From assembly GCA_028866835.1 (NCBI GenBank), contig JAGWHJ010000008.1:1-49138 (forward strand): 49,138 nucleotides of DNA, written 5' to 3'. The stretch's first letter is position 1, and every line of letters begins with the position of its first letter. This document shows positions 39,684 to 47,988 of the stretch, piece by piece. The notes beneath the pieces are model-generated. The model was not told the DNA's origin and searched no databases. It saw nothing but the letters and a program-made list of their open reading frames with translations. The stretch comes from Microcaldota archaeon. GTDB lineage: Archaea; Micrarchaeota; Micrarchaeia; Micrarchaeales; CABMGC01. Made by a program: the position numbers and the translations under genes.

Positions 39684-40369
39684 ACTTTGAGATAAACGGG
39701 GACAATATGCAATCCCTCAAGATAGATCTCGGCGAGGGCGAGAGCATTTACGCGGATTCCGGCAAGCTGATAAGCAAAACGGCGAACGTCATCATGACGC
39801 CGAGATTGGCAGGCGGCGTGATGAGCGCGCTGAAGAGGGAGATGACCGGCGCGAGCGGATTCCTGACGGAGTTCCAGCCAAAGAAAGGGGATGGATTTGT
39901 CGAGATAGCAGGCGTATTCCCGGGCAAGATATTCGAGATAGACCTCACGCCGGGGCAGGAGTTCGTAGCTGAGAAGTACGCATTCCTGGCAGCTGAAGAG
40001 TCCGTCAAGTTCGGGCTTGATGTAGTCAGCATGGGACCCGGCTTCTTCGGAGGGGAGGGGTGGATACTCCAGAAATTCCGCGGCCCGGGGAAGGTGTTCA
40101 TACACGTAGTCGGGGACAAGATAGAGTACAATGTTGATGACAGGACAGTGATCGAGGTAGATCCGGGCCACGTGGCTGGCTTCGATGCGACAGTCAACTA
40201 CAAGGTAAGGTTTGTGGACAACATAAGGACCGCGATGCTGGGCGGCGTAGGCCTCTTCCTGGCTACCTTCACGGGCAACGGCAGGATAATAACGCACAGC
40301 GAATCAAGGACCAAGCTCGCGCTCGAGATAAGGGCGACCACGCCGAAGAGCGGAAGCAGCGCACCGTGA
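39680..40369 (+). CDS. TIGR00266/AIM24-like family protein
   Basis: QSLKIDLGEGESIYADSGKLISKTANVIMTPRLAGGVMSALKREMTG ... GPGKVFIHVVGD. ATGA overlap with gatE. Confidence 0.85.
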   Translation: MNFEINGDNMQSLKIDLGEGESIYADSGKLISKTANVIMTPRLAGGVMSALKREMTGASGFLTEFQPKKGDGFVEIAGVFPGKIFEIDLTPGQEFVAEKYAFLAAEESVKFGLDVVSMGPGFFGGEGWILQKFRGPGKVFIHVVGDKIEYNVDDRTVIEVDPGHVAGFDATVNYKVRFVDNIRTAMLGGVGLFLATFTGNGRIITHSESRTKLALEIRATTPKSGSSAP

Positions 40370-40373
40370 CCTT

Positions 40374-40895
40374 ATGCTGAAGGGGAAAACGGTATTCAGG
40401 AGCAAGAGATTCAGCGTGGAGAGAGTCATCCATAGGGTCAGGGGGCAGAGCCTTGTAAGGGACAGGATAGTAAGCAGGGATTCTGCTGTATTGATAGCAT
40501 TCGTCGACAAGGACCACGTGCTGCTTGAAAGGAATTACAGGTTCAGCGTGGGAAAATGGCTCTGGGAGATGCCCGCCGGATATCTTGAGGAGGGCGAAAA
40601 GCCGGAAAAGGCGGCCGCAAGGGAACTGCAGGAGGAAACGGGATACGCGGCGGAGAAAATTGAATTCATGTTCAGCGGATACGTTGCAGTAGGATCAAAG
40701 ACGGAAAGGTCGCACTTCTTCGTTGCGACAGGGCTTCGGAAGACGAGCAAGCGCCTGGATCCCGGCGAGCAGATCAAGATATCAGAGGTAAGGCTGGGGA
40801 AAGTCGTGGAGATGATTGACAGCAAGGAGATAGAGGACAACAAGTCGATACTCTGCGTCCTTTATTATCTGCACAGGTACAGGGGAATGCGCTGA
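40374..40895 (+). CDS. NUDIX hydrolase, ADP-ribose pyrophosphatase-like
   Basis: WLWEMPAGYLEEGEKPEKAAARELQEETGYAAEKIEFM. No other start assessed. Confidence 0.92.
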   Translation: MLKGKTVFRSKRFSVERVIHRVRGQSLVRDRIVSRDSAVLIAFVDKDHVLLERNYRFSVGKWLWEMPAGYLEEGEKPEKAAARELQEETGYAAEKIEFMFSGYVAVGSKTERSHFFVATGLRKTSKRLDPGEQIKISEVRLGKVVEMIDSKEIEDNKSILCVLYYLHRYRGMR

Positions 40896-40910
40896 CTGCC
40901 AAGGGCAGGA

Positions 40911-41807
40911 TCACGGCTGCGCGTATCCGTTCCACCATGAATCCACGAATGTAGCTGCGCCTACGGTCTGGCCGTTGTTGCCATTTGCAGAATAGTCGTT
41001 TACGTCACCGTTGAGAGGCCACCACCCAACAATGTAGCGGGGCGAGATAGGAGCGCCGCCTATCCCCTCCTGGTAAAGGGCCTTGACCTGGGTCGCAGAA
41101 AGGGAGGTATTGTATACCTGTACATTTGAGATCTGGCCAGCGTAGTAATACGCTGCACCGTTGTTATAGTACGACGTTCCTATAGTGAGTGGCTGCACGG
41201 AGGTGCGTATTGCACCGCCGGCCTCCGGAGTGCTGCTGATAAGCTGCCCATTGACATACATGTTTGCATAACTTCCGTTATACGTGCCTACAAAATTGTA
41301 CCACGTGCCTGCGGTGGGATGGGAAGACGCAGTTATGTCGAATACTCCGCCTACGGACCAGCGCCAGTCGTTTGTGGTGCACGTGAGCCCCAGCTGGAAA
41401 TCGCTTGCGGCAGTCACGACACTGTTGAACTGCTTGGATACGATTCTCTGGAAGCACAATGAGGAACTGGCCATGTTTATCCACGCAGAGACCGTGATGT
41501 TGTTCGTTACGTTCAGGCTAGGGCCGTTTCCTGCATTAACGTAGTTTGTCCCGCTTAACTGGATCGCATATTTGGGAAGGACGCCATTGCATTGGCCCTC
41601 AAGGTTCACGCCCTGCGCGCTCCTGGAGATCTGGCATGCACCTGGAGTGGCCTTCGGAGAGAAGTAGTAGGGGTTGAAGACGCCTATCTCGAACAGGGCA
41701 ACAAGCACGATCGCGATTACAAGTATAGCCCAACCATAAGTCATGAGGTACTCCATTGCGGACTGCAACCTGAATCTGTTGCTGAAAGCTTTGGGCAAAT
41801 TTGCCAT
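40911..41807 (-). CDS. Class-III-signal pilin-like N-terminus fused to LamG domain (paralog B)
   Basis: RLQSAMEYLMTYGWAILVIAIVLVALFEIGVF, then LamG-like LNVTNNITVSAWINM...GWWPLNGDVNDYSANGNNG. ATG at about 41807 (MANLPKAF) preferred. Confidence 0.85.
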   Translation of the reverse strand: MANLPKAFSNRFRLQSAMEYLMTYGWAILVIAIVLVALFEIGVFNPYYFSPKATPGACQISRSAQGVNLEGQCNGVLPKYAIQLSGTNYVNAGNGPSLNVTNNITVSAWINMASSSLCFQRIVSKQFNSVVTAASDFQLGLTCTTNDWRWSVGGVFDITASSHPTAGTWYNFVGTYNGSYANMYVNGQLISSTPEAGGAIRTSVQPLTIGTSYYNNGAAYYYAGQISNVQVYNTSLSATQVKALYQEGIGGAPISPRYIVGWWPLNGDVNDYSANGNNGQTVGAATFVDSWWNGYAQP

Positions 41808-41862
41808 GTTCTTCGTATTGAATGGACCTAAAAAGAGATAAAAACGTTTGCAATATGCCTGC

Positions 41863-42123
41863 TCATCGATCCAGCAACTTGAATCTCGGCATGCCTGGGG
41901 ATGGCTCCTTGACCCAATCATCTAAATCCCTGACAAAGATGAGCTCCTTGCCGTACTGAGCCTGGTATATCACGCATATACCGTCATCTACTTCCTGTAC
42001 GCCAAGGCCAATTACCTTGTACAGCCTGTCCGGATTCTTGTAATGGGAGTATGTGCCGCCTATCCTGACCTGCTTTCGCGCCGCTTCCAATTCCCTTGCC
42101 AGTACTTCATGGTCCTTGTGCAT
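41863..42123 (-). CDS. DUF1653-like protein
   Basis: GGTYSHYKNPDRLYKVIGLGVQEVDDGICVIYQAQYGKELIFVRDLDDWVKEP. Confidence 0.8.
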   Translation of the reverse strand: MHKDHEVLARELEAARKQVRIGGTYSHYKNPDRLYKVIGLGVQEVDDGICVIYQAQYGKELIFVRDLDDWVKEPSPGMPRFKLLDR

Positions 42124-42202
42124 GGAATGAATCTTTCCCTAAAGGCTATTAAACAGGTGCCAGACCGCTAATCTTATATAATTGAGAAGCATATCACATA
42201 TC

Positions 42203-42514
42203 ATGGCAAAGATAGCGTTAAAGGAAGTACTGACGGCACTCAAGGGCTGCGTCGACCCCGAGATAGGGATAAACATAGTCGACCTCGGGCTTATCCAGGG
42301 CATAGCCGTCAGCGAGAGGAATGACATAACGCTGAGGCTTACAATGACGAGCCCGATGTGCCCCGTCACCAGCGTGATACTGGCTGACGTGCAGCTCAGG
42401 CTGGAGCATCTTCACGACATAGGCAACGTAAACATCGATCTTGTCTGGGATCCTGCCTGGACGCCTGAAATGATAAGCGATGAAGCCCGCATGAACATGA
42501 ACGTGCAGGTTTAG
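42203..42514 (+). CDS. MIP18/SufT-like (DUF59) Fe-S assembly family protein
   Basis: LKGCVDPEIGINIVDLGLIQGIAV...TMTSPMCPVTSVI. ATG 42203 is preceded by cttatata at 42173-42180. Confidence 0.92.
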   Translation: MAKIALKEVLTALKGCVDPEIGINIVDLGLIQGIAVSERNDITLRLTMTSPMCPVTSVILADVQLRLEHLHDIGNVNIDLVWDPAWTPEMISDEARMNMNVQV

Positions 42515-43074
42515 CCGTACATTGCCTTCTCATCTGCGCGCTCATAGGAATTGACCTCCGCTTCCGTGAACCAGACCCTTATCTCCTTCTCTGCTATTTC
42601 AGGGCTCTCCGATACATGTACCACGTTCCTCACCGATCTCTTCTTTATGTCTGCAAGTGCATAGCTGTCGCTTGCGTACATGCCCCTTATGGTAGATGGG
42701 TCGGCCTTCCTCGGCTCGGTTGAGCCGGCTATCTTCCTTGCAACATCGACGGCGGCATTGCCCTCGAGCACGAATGCGACTATGGGCATCCTCGTGAGCT
42801 CGCGTATCAGCGCGTTCCTCACCCTGACGCCTATCTCGCGCTCGGTCTCGCTGATCTTCTCACCTTTTTCCGCGGCGGAGGCCTTCGCCTTCCTGCCTAC
42901 GGACATGAACCAGTCCTCATCAGCAACGTAATGCTTCTCGACAAGCTCCTTCTTCGCCTTGAGCAGCTTAAGTGCGACGACCTTGAGACCGGCATCCTCG
43001 AACTTGCTTATGATCCTGCCTATCAATGCGCGCTCCATGCCGTCAGGTTTTATAACAACAAGTACACGTTCCAT
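42511..43074 (-). CDS. ndk: Nucleoside diphosphate kinase, extended variant
   Basis: ERVLVVIKPDGMERALIGRIISKFEDAGL, PSTIRGMYA, active-site-like NVVHVSES. Confidence 0.88.
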   Translation of the reverse strand: MERVLVVIKPDGMERALIGRIISKFEDAGLKVVALKLLKAKKELVEKHYVADEDWFMSVGRKAKASAAEKGEKISETEREIGVRVRNALIRELTRMPIVAFVLEGNAAVDVARKIAGSTEPRKADPSTIRGMYASDSYALADIKKRSVRNVVHVSESPEIAEKEIRVWFTEAEVNSYERADEKAMYG

Positions 43075-43152
43075 ATCTCATCAACCTTAAATATATACGG
43101 TTAGATATTAGTTGGGACGCATATTTTATACCTTGCTGTAAAGGGCGATCGC

Positions 43153-44913
43153 ATGATAAGGCAGCCGATAATAACAGTAATGGGCCACGTAGACCATGGC
43201 AAGACTTCGCTTCTTGATAGGATAAGGAGCAGCACTATTGCCAACAGGGAAGCTGGGGGCATAACGCAGCACATAGGCGCCAGCGAGGTTCCAATCGACG
43301 TAATAAGGAAGATAGCTGGTCCGCTGCTCAAGAAGCTGAACGCCGACCTTGCCATCCCAGGCCTTCTCTTCATAGATACGCCAGGGCACGAGGCGTTCAC
43401 GAACCTCAGGCGCAGGGGAGGCGCGGTGTCGGACCTTGCCATACTCGTGGTGGACGTGAGCAAGGGCTTCGAGCCGCAGACTTTCGAGGCCATAGACATA
43501 CTGAAGAGCTACAAGACGCCGTTCGTCGTGGCCGCCAACAAGATAGACCTCATCACGGGATGGAGGCCGCAGGGTACATCATCGCTTCTAGAATCGCTTG
43601 AGAAGCAGCAGCCGCAGGTGGCCGGAGAGCTCGATTCAAGGGTCTACGAGCTCGTTGGGAAGCTGAGCGAGCTTGGTTTCAACAGCGAGCGCTTCGACAG
43701 GGTAAAGGACCCCAGGGCGGAGCTCTCCATCATACCGCTAAGCGCCAAGACCGGTGAGGGCATCGCAGAGCTCCTTGTCTTTACAGCCGGACTGGCACAG
43801 AGGTTCCTGGGAAAACGGCTTGAGATAGACCAGAATGAGCCGGGAAGGGGGAGCATCATAGAGAAGAAGGAGGAGCGCGGGCTTGGCGTAACCCTTGACG
43901 TGATACTTTACAATGGCACGCTCAGCACCAACGATTCCGTTGCCTTTGCAACGCCTACTGGAGTGAAGACCGCAAAGATACGCGCGCTGCTGAAACCGAA
44001 GCCTCTGCAGGAGATGCGCGAATCATCGGCGAAGTTCTATTATGTGGACAATGTCAGTGCTGCATCCGGGGTGAAGATAAGCGGCAGCGGCTTCGATGAT
44101 GCGCTTGCGGGCTCGCTCATAGTATCGACAAAGCAGCAGAGCTACGAGAAGGAGATAGAATCTGAGATAAAGGGCGTCTTCGAGACCGATGAATCTGGCA
44201 TAATACTCAAGGCTGACACGATAGGCAGCATAGAGGCGATATCAAGGCTCTTGAAGAACGCGAACGTGAAGATAAGCAGGAAGGAGATAGGAAGCGTCAC
44301 AAAGAGGGACGTGATGGCTGCGTTTGCGATGCGCGGAACCGATCTCTACAGCTCGGTGGTCATGGCATTCAATGTGGCGGTCGAAGACGAGGCTACAGCT
44401 GAGAGCCAGACCGTCAGGGTTCCGATAATAAGCAGCAACATCATATACAAGCTGCTTGACGATTACAAGGAATGGTCTGACAATGAGAGGAAGATGGAGC
44501 AGAAGAGGCTTGAGGAATCGCTAATCTTCCCTGCAGAGATAAGGGTCCTGCCGAACTCGTGCTTCAGGGTCTCGCACCCCGCTGTGTTCGGGATATCGGT
44601 AACGGTTGGCAGGATAAAGCCAGGATATGCGCTGATGAACGGCAGCGGCGAGGTTGTGGGCAGGATAAAGGAGCTGCAGGAAAACGGGGCGAGCCTCCAG
44701 CAGGCAAAGAAAGGCGACAGCGTTGCGATGTCAATGGAGGACGTCACTTTCGGGAGGCAGGTGAAGGAGGAGGACAGGCTGTACACTTACGTGAATGACC
44801 AGACAATAAGGCTCTTCAGGTACAAGTATGTGGACCTGCTCGACCAGGAGGAGAAGGCGCTGCTTGACAGGATATTTGAGATAAACAAGCTGAGGAAGAA
44901 GGTTGAGGAGTAA
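43153..44913 (+). CDS. infB: Translation initiation factor aIF-2/IF5B
   Basis: ITVMGHVDHGKTSLLDRIR, FIDTPGHEAFTNLRRRGG, AANKIDLI. No intein seen. Confidence 0.96.
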   Translation: MIRQPIITVMGHVDHGKTSLLDRIRSSTIANREAGGITQHIGASEVPIDVIRKIAGPLLKKLNADLAIPGLLFIDTPGHEAFTNLRRRGGAVSDLAILVVDVSKGFEPQTFEAIDILKSYKTPFVVAANKIDLITGWRPQGTSSLLESLEKQQPQVAGELDSRVYELVGKLSELGFNSERFDRVKDPRAELSIIPLSAKTGEGIAELLVFTAGLAQRFLGKRLEIDQNEPGRGSIIEKKEERGLGVTLDVILYNGTLSTNDSVAFATPTGVKTAKIRALLKPKPLQEMRESSAKFYYVDNVSAASGVKISGSGFDDALAGSLIVSTKQQSYEKEIESEIKGVFETDESGIILKADTIGSIEAISRLLKNANVKISRKEIGSVTKRDVMAAFAMRGTDLYSSVVMAFNVAVEDEATAESQTVRVPIISSNIIYKLLDDYKEWSDNERKMEQKRLEESLIFPAEIRVLPNSCFRVSHPAVFGISVTVGRIKPGYALMNGSGEVVGRIKELQENGASLQQAKKGDSVAMSMEDVTFGRQVKEEDRLYTYVNDQTIRLFRYKYVDLLDQEEKALLDRIFEINKLRKKVEE

Positions 44914-45601
44914 GGCGATGCGAATGGATGGCACTCTTGACATATCAGGGGAAAGGATAGGCTATGAGCTGGTCAGGGACCGCAGCATAAGGAACTCGTA
45001 CATAAAGTTCAGGGACGACAAGCTCGTGGTCCTCTCGCCGAACAGCACGGACATAAACAAGGTGATAGAGAAGCACGGCTCCTGGATACTGAAGCACTAC
45101 AGGATGATAAAACAATCGGCAAGGATAATGGACAAGGACGCGATCTTCGTCTCCGGGGCAAGGCGCGCAGCAGTCTTCAGGCAGGTGGGATACGGCTTCG
45201 GCGTTGAGCTTACCCAGGACTGCGTAATAGTGTCCGCCAGGGACAGGGACCACGCCAACGCGCTGATTGAGCGGTGGCTTAGGGAGAGGAGCTACGAGCA
45301 GATGTACAGGAAGACGCTTGAGAGGGCGGAGCAGCTCAGTGCAAGCCCGAAGAAAGTTCTGCTGAGACGCTCGAAGAAATGGGGGCTTTGCACCAGCGCC
45401 GGCGTGATAAGCTACAATCCCTACGTTGCCGGAGTGCCCGAGGAGCTGGTCGATTACATCGCGGTACATGAGGTCTCGCATCTCAAGGTCATGAGCCATT
45501 CTGCGGAATTCTGGAGGGTGGTCGGAAGCGCCTACCCTGACTATAAGACGGCAAGGAAAAGGCTCCATTATTATGATAACAGATACAGGCCTGTCTTCTG
45601 A
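44903..45601 (+). CDS. YgjP/DUF45-type metallopeptidase-like protein
   Basis: KKWGLCTSAGVISYNPYVAGVPEELVDYIAVHEVSHLKVMSHSAEFWRVV. Confidence 0.9.
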   Translation: MRSKAMRMDGTLDISGERIGYELVRDRSIRNSYIKFRDDKLVVLSPNSTDINKVIEKHGSWILKHYRMIKQSARIMDKDAIFVSGARRAAVFRQVGYGFGVELTQDCVIVSARDRDHANALIERWLRERSYEQMYRKTLERAEQLSASPKKVLLRRSKKWGLCTSAGVISYNPYVAGVPEELVDYIAVHEVSHLKVMSHSAEFWRVVGSAYPDYKTARKRLHYYDNRYRPVF

Positions 45602-45720
45602 CCTTTATAAATGGCCTCTCTGTGGTTAATCCCGTATCCGAGGCATAGATTTAAATATAATAACAGCAGTATTATTATCAAGTAGTAAAGCGGAAACGCT
45701 AATTCTACAGAGGAAAAACA

Positions 45721-46035
45721 ATGAGAGATTACGGCGGAGGAAGAGGAGAAGGCAGAGGAGAAAGTAGAAGGGGCATGAACCCGAACTATTTCCTGCCAAA
45801 GCCAGTGAAAGTAGGAGATGAAGTAGAAGTGACTATAGAAGCCACAGCGTCTAAAGGAGACGGAATAGCCAAGAAGGACGGCTTTGTTATCTTTGTAAAA
45901 GATGCAAAGCAGGGCCAGACGGTGAAGGTAAGAGTAACCGACGTTAGGGCAAGGTTCGCAATAGGCGAGCTGCTTGGCCAATCTTCGGAAGCGCCTGCTT
46001 CTGCACCACAGCCAGAGGAACAGCCTACAAACTAA
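45721..46035 (+). CDS. TRAM-domain protein with RG-rich N-terminus
   Basis: MRDYGGGRGEGRGESRRG then VKVGDEVEVTIEATASKGDGIAKKDGFVIFVKDAKQGQTVKVRVTDVRARFAIGEL. Confidence 0.92.
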   Translation: MRDYGGGRGEGRGESRRGMNPNYFLPKPVKVGDEVEVTIEATASKGDGIAKKDGFVIFVKDAKQGQTVKVRVTDVRARFAIGELLGQSSEAPASAPQPEEQPTN

Positions 46036-46073
46036 AAAAGCAGTTTACTTTTTTTTATTTTTTCTGCTTTTTT
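46034..46073 (+). terminator. Stem-loop/T-rich terminator candidate after TRAM gene
   Basis: Perfect inverted repeat AAAAAAGCAG (46034-46043) / CTGCTTTTTT (46064-46073) with a T-rich loop; T-rich tail continues. Confidence 0.7.
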
Positions 46074-46102
46074 CTTATTTTATTTATCAGATTACTAGAG
46101 AG

Positions 46103-46726
46103 CTAGGAATGCCATTTTGATTCCACAAACTTAGATATCTCGGTCAGGGTATCCTTGTAATTCGTGTTGTCAAAGACCTTTATGCCCTTTTTCTTGCATG
46201 CCTCTATGGAATATTCGGCCATGAACCTGTACGCATCGAGATGAGGCAGCAGCCTGTCTCCTGGCTGGCCAGGATGTGTATAATCCTTCCTTTCCAGTAC
46301 CATCTGCTCGTACCTTTTTGGATCCGATACCTGTATGTAGAAAGGAAGTACACCGGGATTGCTAAGGGCCGGCAAGAAGTCGGGTATGAAATAGAGTGTC
46401 TCGACGATCATCCTCTCACCGTTCTTTAGCGCACGTTCTACTGTTGCATTGATTCCTCTTGACATTATCTCGCCCTGCTCTAGATACCCCTTGACTATGT
46501 TGTATTTGTTTCTTTAACCGAATTTTTTCCAAGAATCGTATACGCTTGTATTGAGGACAGTGTACCTGGAATCCTCGGCGATTATGGGTCTTATGAACTC
46601 CCTGAGATAATCTCCGGAAAGCACGATGCCTATGCCAAGGCTCTTGGCAAGGGATGCGCATATGCTAGATTTCCCAACGCACGGAATTCCGCCTACGATG
46701 ATGACTGTGGTCTTGGAAGTCGCCAT
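46103..46726 (-). pseudogene. P-loop small-molecule kinase (2-phosphoglycerate-kinase/mevalonate-3-phosphate-5-kinase-like candidate), interrupted by in-frame TAA
   Basis: 46514-46726 encodes MATSKTTVIIVGGIPCVGKSSICASLAKSLG...NTSVYDSWKKFG*; the same frame continues RNKYNIVKGYLEQGEIMSRGINATVERALKNGERMIVETLYFIPDF...SKWHS to 46103. TAA at 46514-46516. Confidence 0.75.
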
Positions 46727-46730
46727 ATCT

Positions 46731-47894
46731 TCACCTCAATGATTCAAGGAATGCTGAAGCCGTGTGCGCAGCCTTGGGATCAGGCGAATAATTCACGCTC
46801 TGCGGTATTTTTCCATATAATGGCTTTGCAGACTGCGTTGCTATGAACCTTTTGAGTTCACCCTCGTCAGTTGACATCACAACTATCGACGGGCCGGTAT
46901 CCGCGGTCATGAAGATGTTCCCGCCCGACTGCTGGAAGCTCTTGACCGCGTTTATGAGCTTTATGCTTCTTTCAGTGTCTATTATAACTCCTCCCGATGT
47001 TAAAAGGGAGCGCAGAAAGAACATGTCCTCTTGCGCATTTCTCATGAGATCCTCTATCTTCGGGCCGGACTTTATCAGCTTGAGTATCCTGTCGTACTTG
47101 TTTATGACCCAGGTAGGATAGAATGGGGAGCTTGAGGCTATGCCGTGCGCATCCATGGTCTGGATGTTATGGAAGTCAGGGAAGACTGCAAAATGGAAAT
47201 TGCTCGTATCGACATCGAGCCTGCAGGCGTATGATTGGCTCTCCTCTATCTCCGGAAATGCGATCCATATGGACATCCCGCCGGCTGCAGATCTTGTTCC
47301 TGAACCAGATGCGAACCTCGCGAACCGCGACACAAAAATATCGTCATGCGCGGCATCTTCGCCGAAAACGTTTGCTATTAGGGCCCGCGCAGTTGCAGCC
47401 GCTACCGCAGCGGATTCGCCCAGCCCTTTTGCTTTGTCGTATCTCTTGACCCTTTCTATGGTAAACTCGAAAGAACCGGTTATTCCAGTTATGCTCCGGA
47501 AGTTGTCAAGGGCCTTTCTTGCCCTCTTGTCGTATCTTTCGTTGGATTCCCCATCCAGGAAGACCTTGTCCCTACCGGGCTCCCGCACGTACCTGCAGAA
47601 ACAACGCACGACACTGAAATCTGTAACCATCGATATGGATGGAGAAAAAGCAAGATTGGCATCCTTTTTCCAATATCCCAGGAATTTTTCAAATGCTGTT
47701 ATAGGATAGCCTTCGCCGTATGTGACCTTACCGTCCTCAGGTTGCGCCCTGTAACTCCCCAGGGGCTTGTAAAGGCCCCTTGATTCAAGGTGCTTTAGAA
47801 TCTCTGTTCCTTTTTCATGCAGCTCCCTTAGCTCGGCTGCGCTGAATTGAGGTTTTGTAGCAGGCCTATCAGCATGCCTAACCGGCATATTCAC
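46731..47894 (-). CDS. Diphosphomevalonate decarboxylase-family GHMP enzyme
   Basis: ITAFEKFLGYWKKDANLAFSPSISM, KGLGESAAVAAATARAL, FARFASGSGTRSAAGGMSIW, and decarboxylase-type D-x-G-P (FMTADTGPSIVV). Confidence 0.85.
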   Translation of the reverse strand: MNMPVRHADRPATKPQFSAAELRELHEKGTEILKHLESRGLYKPLGSYRAQPEDGKVTYGEGYPITAFEKFLGYWKKDANLAFSPSISMVTDFSVVRCFCRYVREPGRDKVFLDGESNERYDKRARKALDNFRSITGITGSFEFTIERVKRYDKAKGLGESAAVAAATARALIANVFGEDAAHDDIFVSRFARFASGSGTRSAAGGMSIWIAFPEIEESQSYACRLDVDTSNFHFAVFPDFHNIQTMDAHGIASSSPFYPTWVINKYDRILKLIKSGPKIEDLMRNAQEDMFFLRSLLTSGGVIIDTERSIKLINAVKSFQQSGGNIFMTADTGPSIVVMSTDEGELKRFIATQSAKPLYGKIPQSVNYSPDPKAAHTASAFLESLR

Positions 47895-47988
47895 CGACTA
47901 TATAGTCATTTATTAAGGATTATAAGACTTATTATTGGGCTTGGCCCCTGCCGTTAGTACGTATTAAAGCGCCGTAAAGTTATGTTAA

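Noticed and set aside
38855-40297. 480-aa minus-strand ORF
   Set aside because: Runs antisense across gatE and the TIGR00266-like gene, both with clear family motifs; a by-product of codon bias.
43153-44913. Intein in aIF-2/IF5B
   Set aside because: G1-G4 region is contiguous and the protein is normal length with no splice-junction-like insertion.
46441-46550. Frameshift as the cause of the split P-loop kinase
   Set aside because: Both ORFs are in the same frame (starts 261 nt apart, divisible by 3), so the lesion is a stop codon and not an indel.
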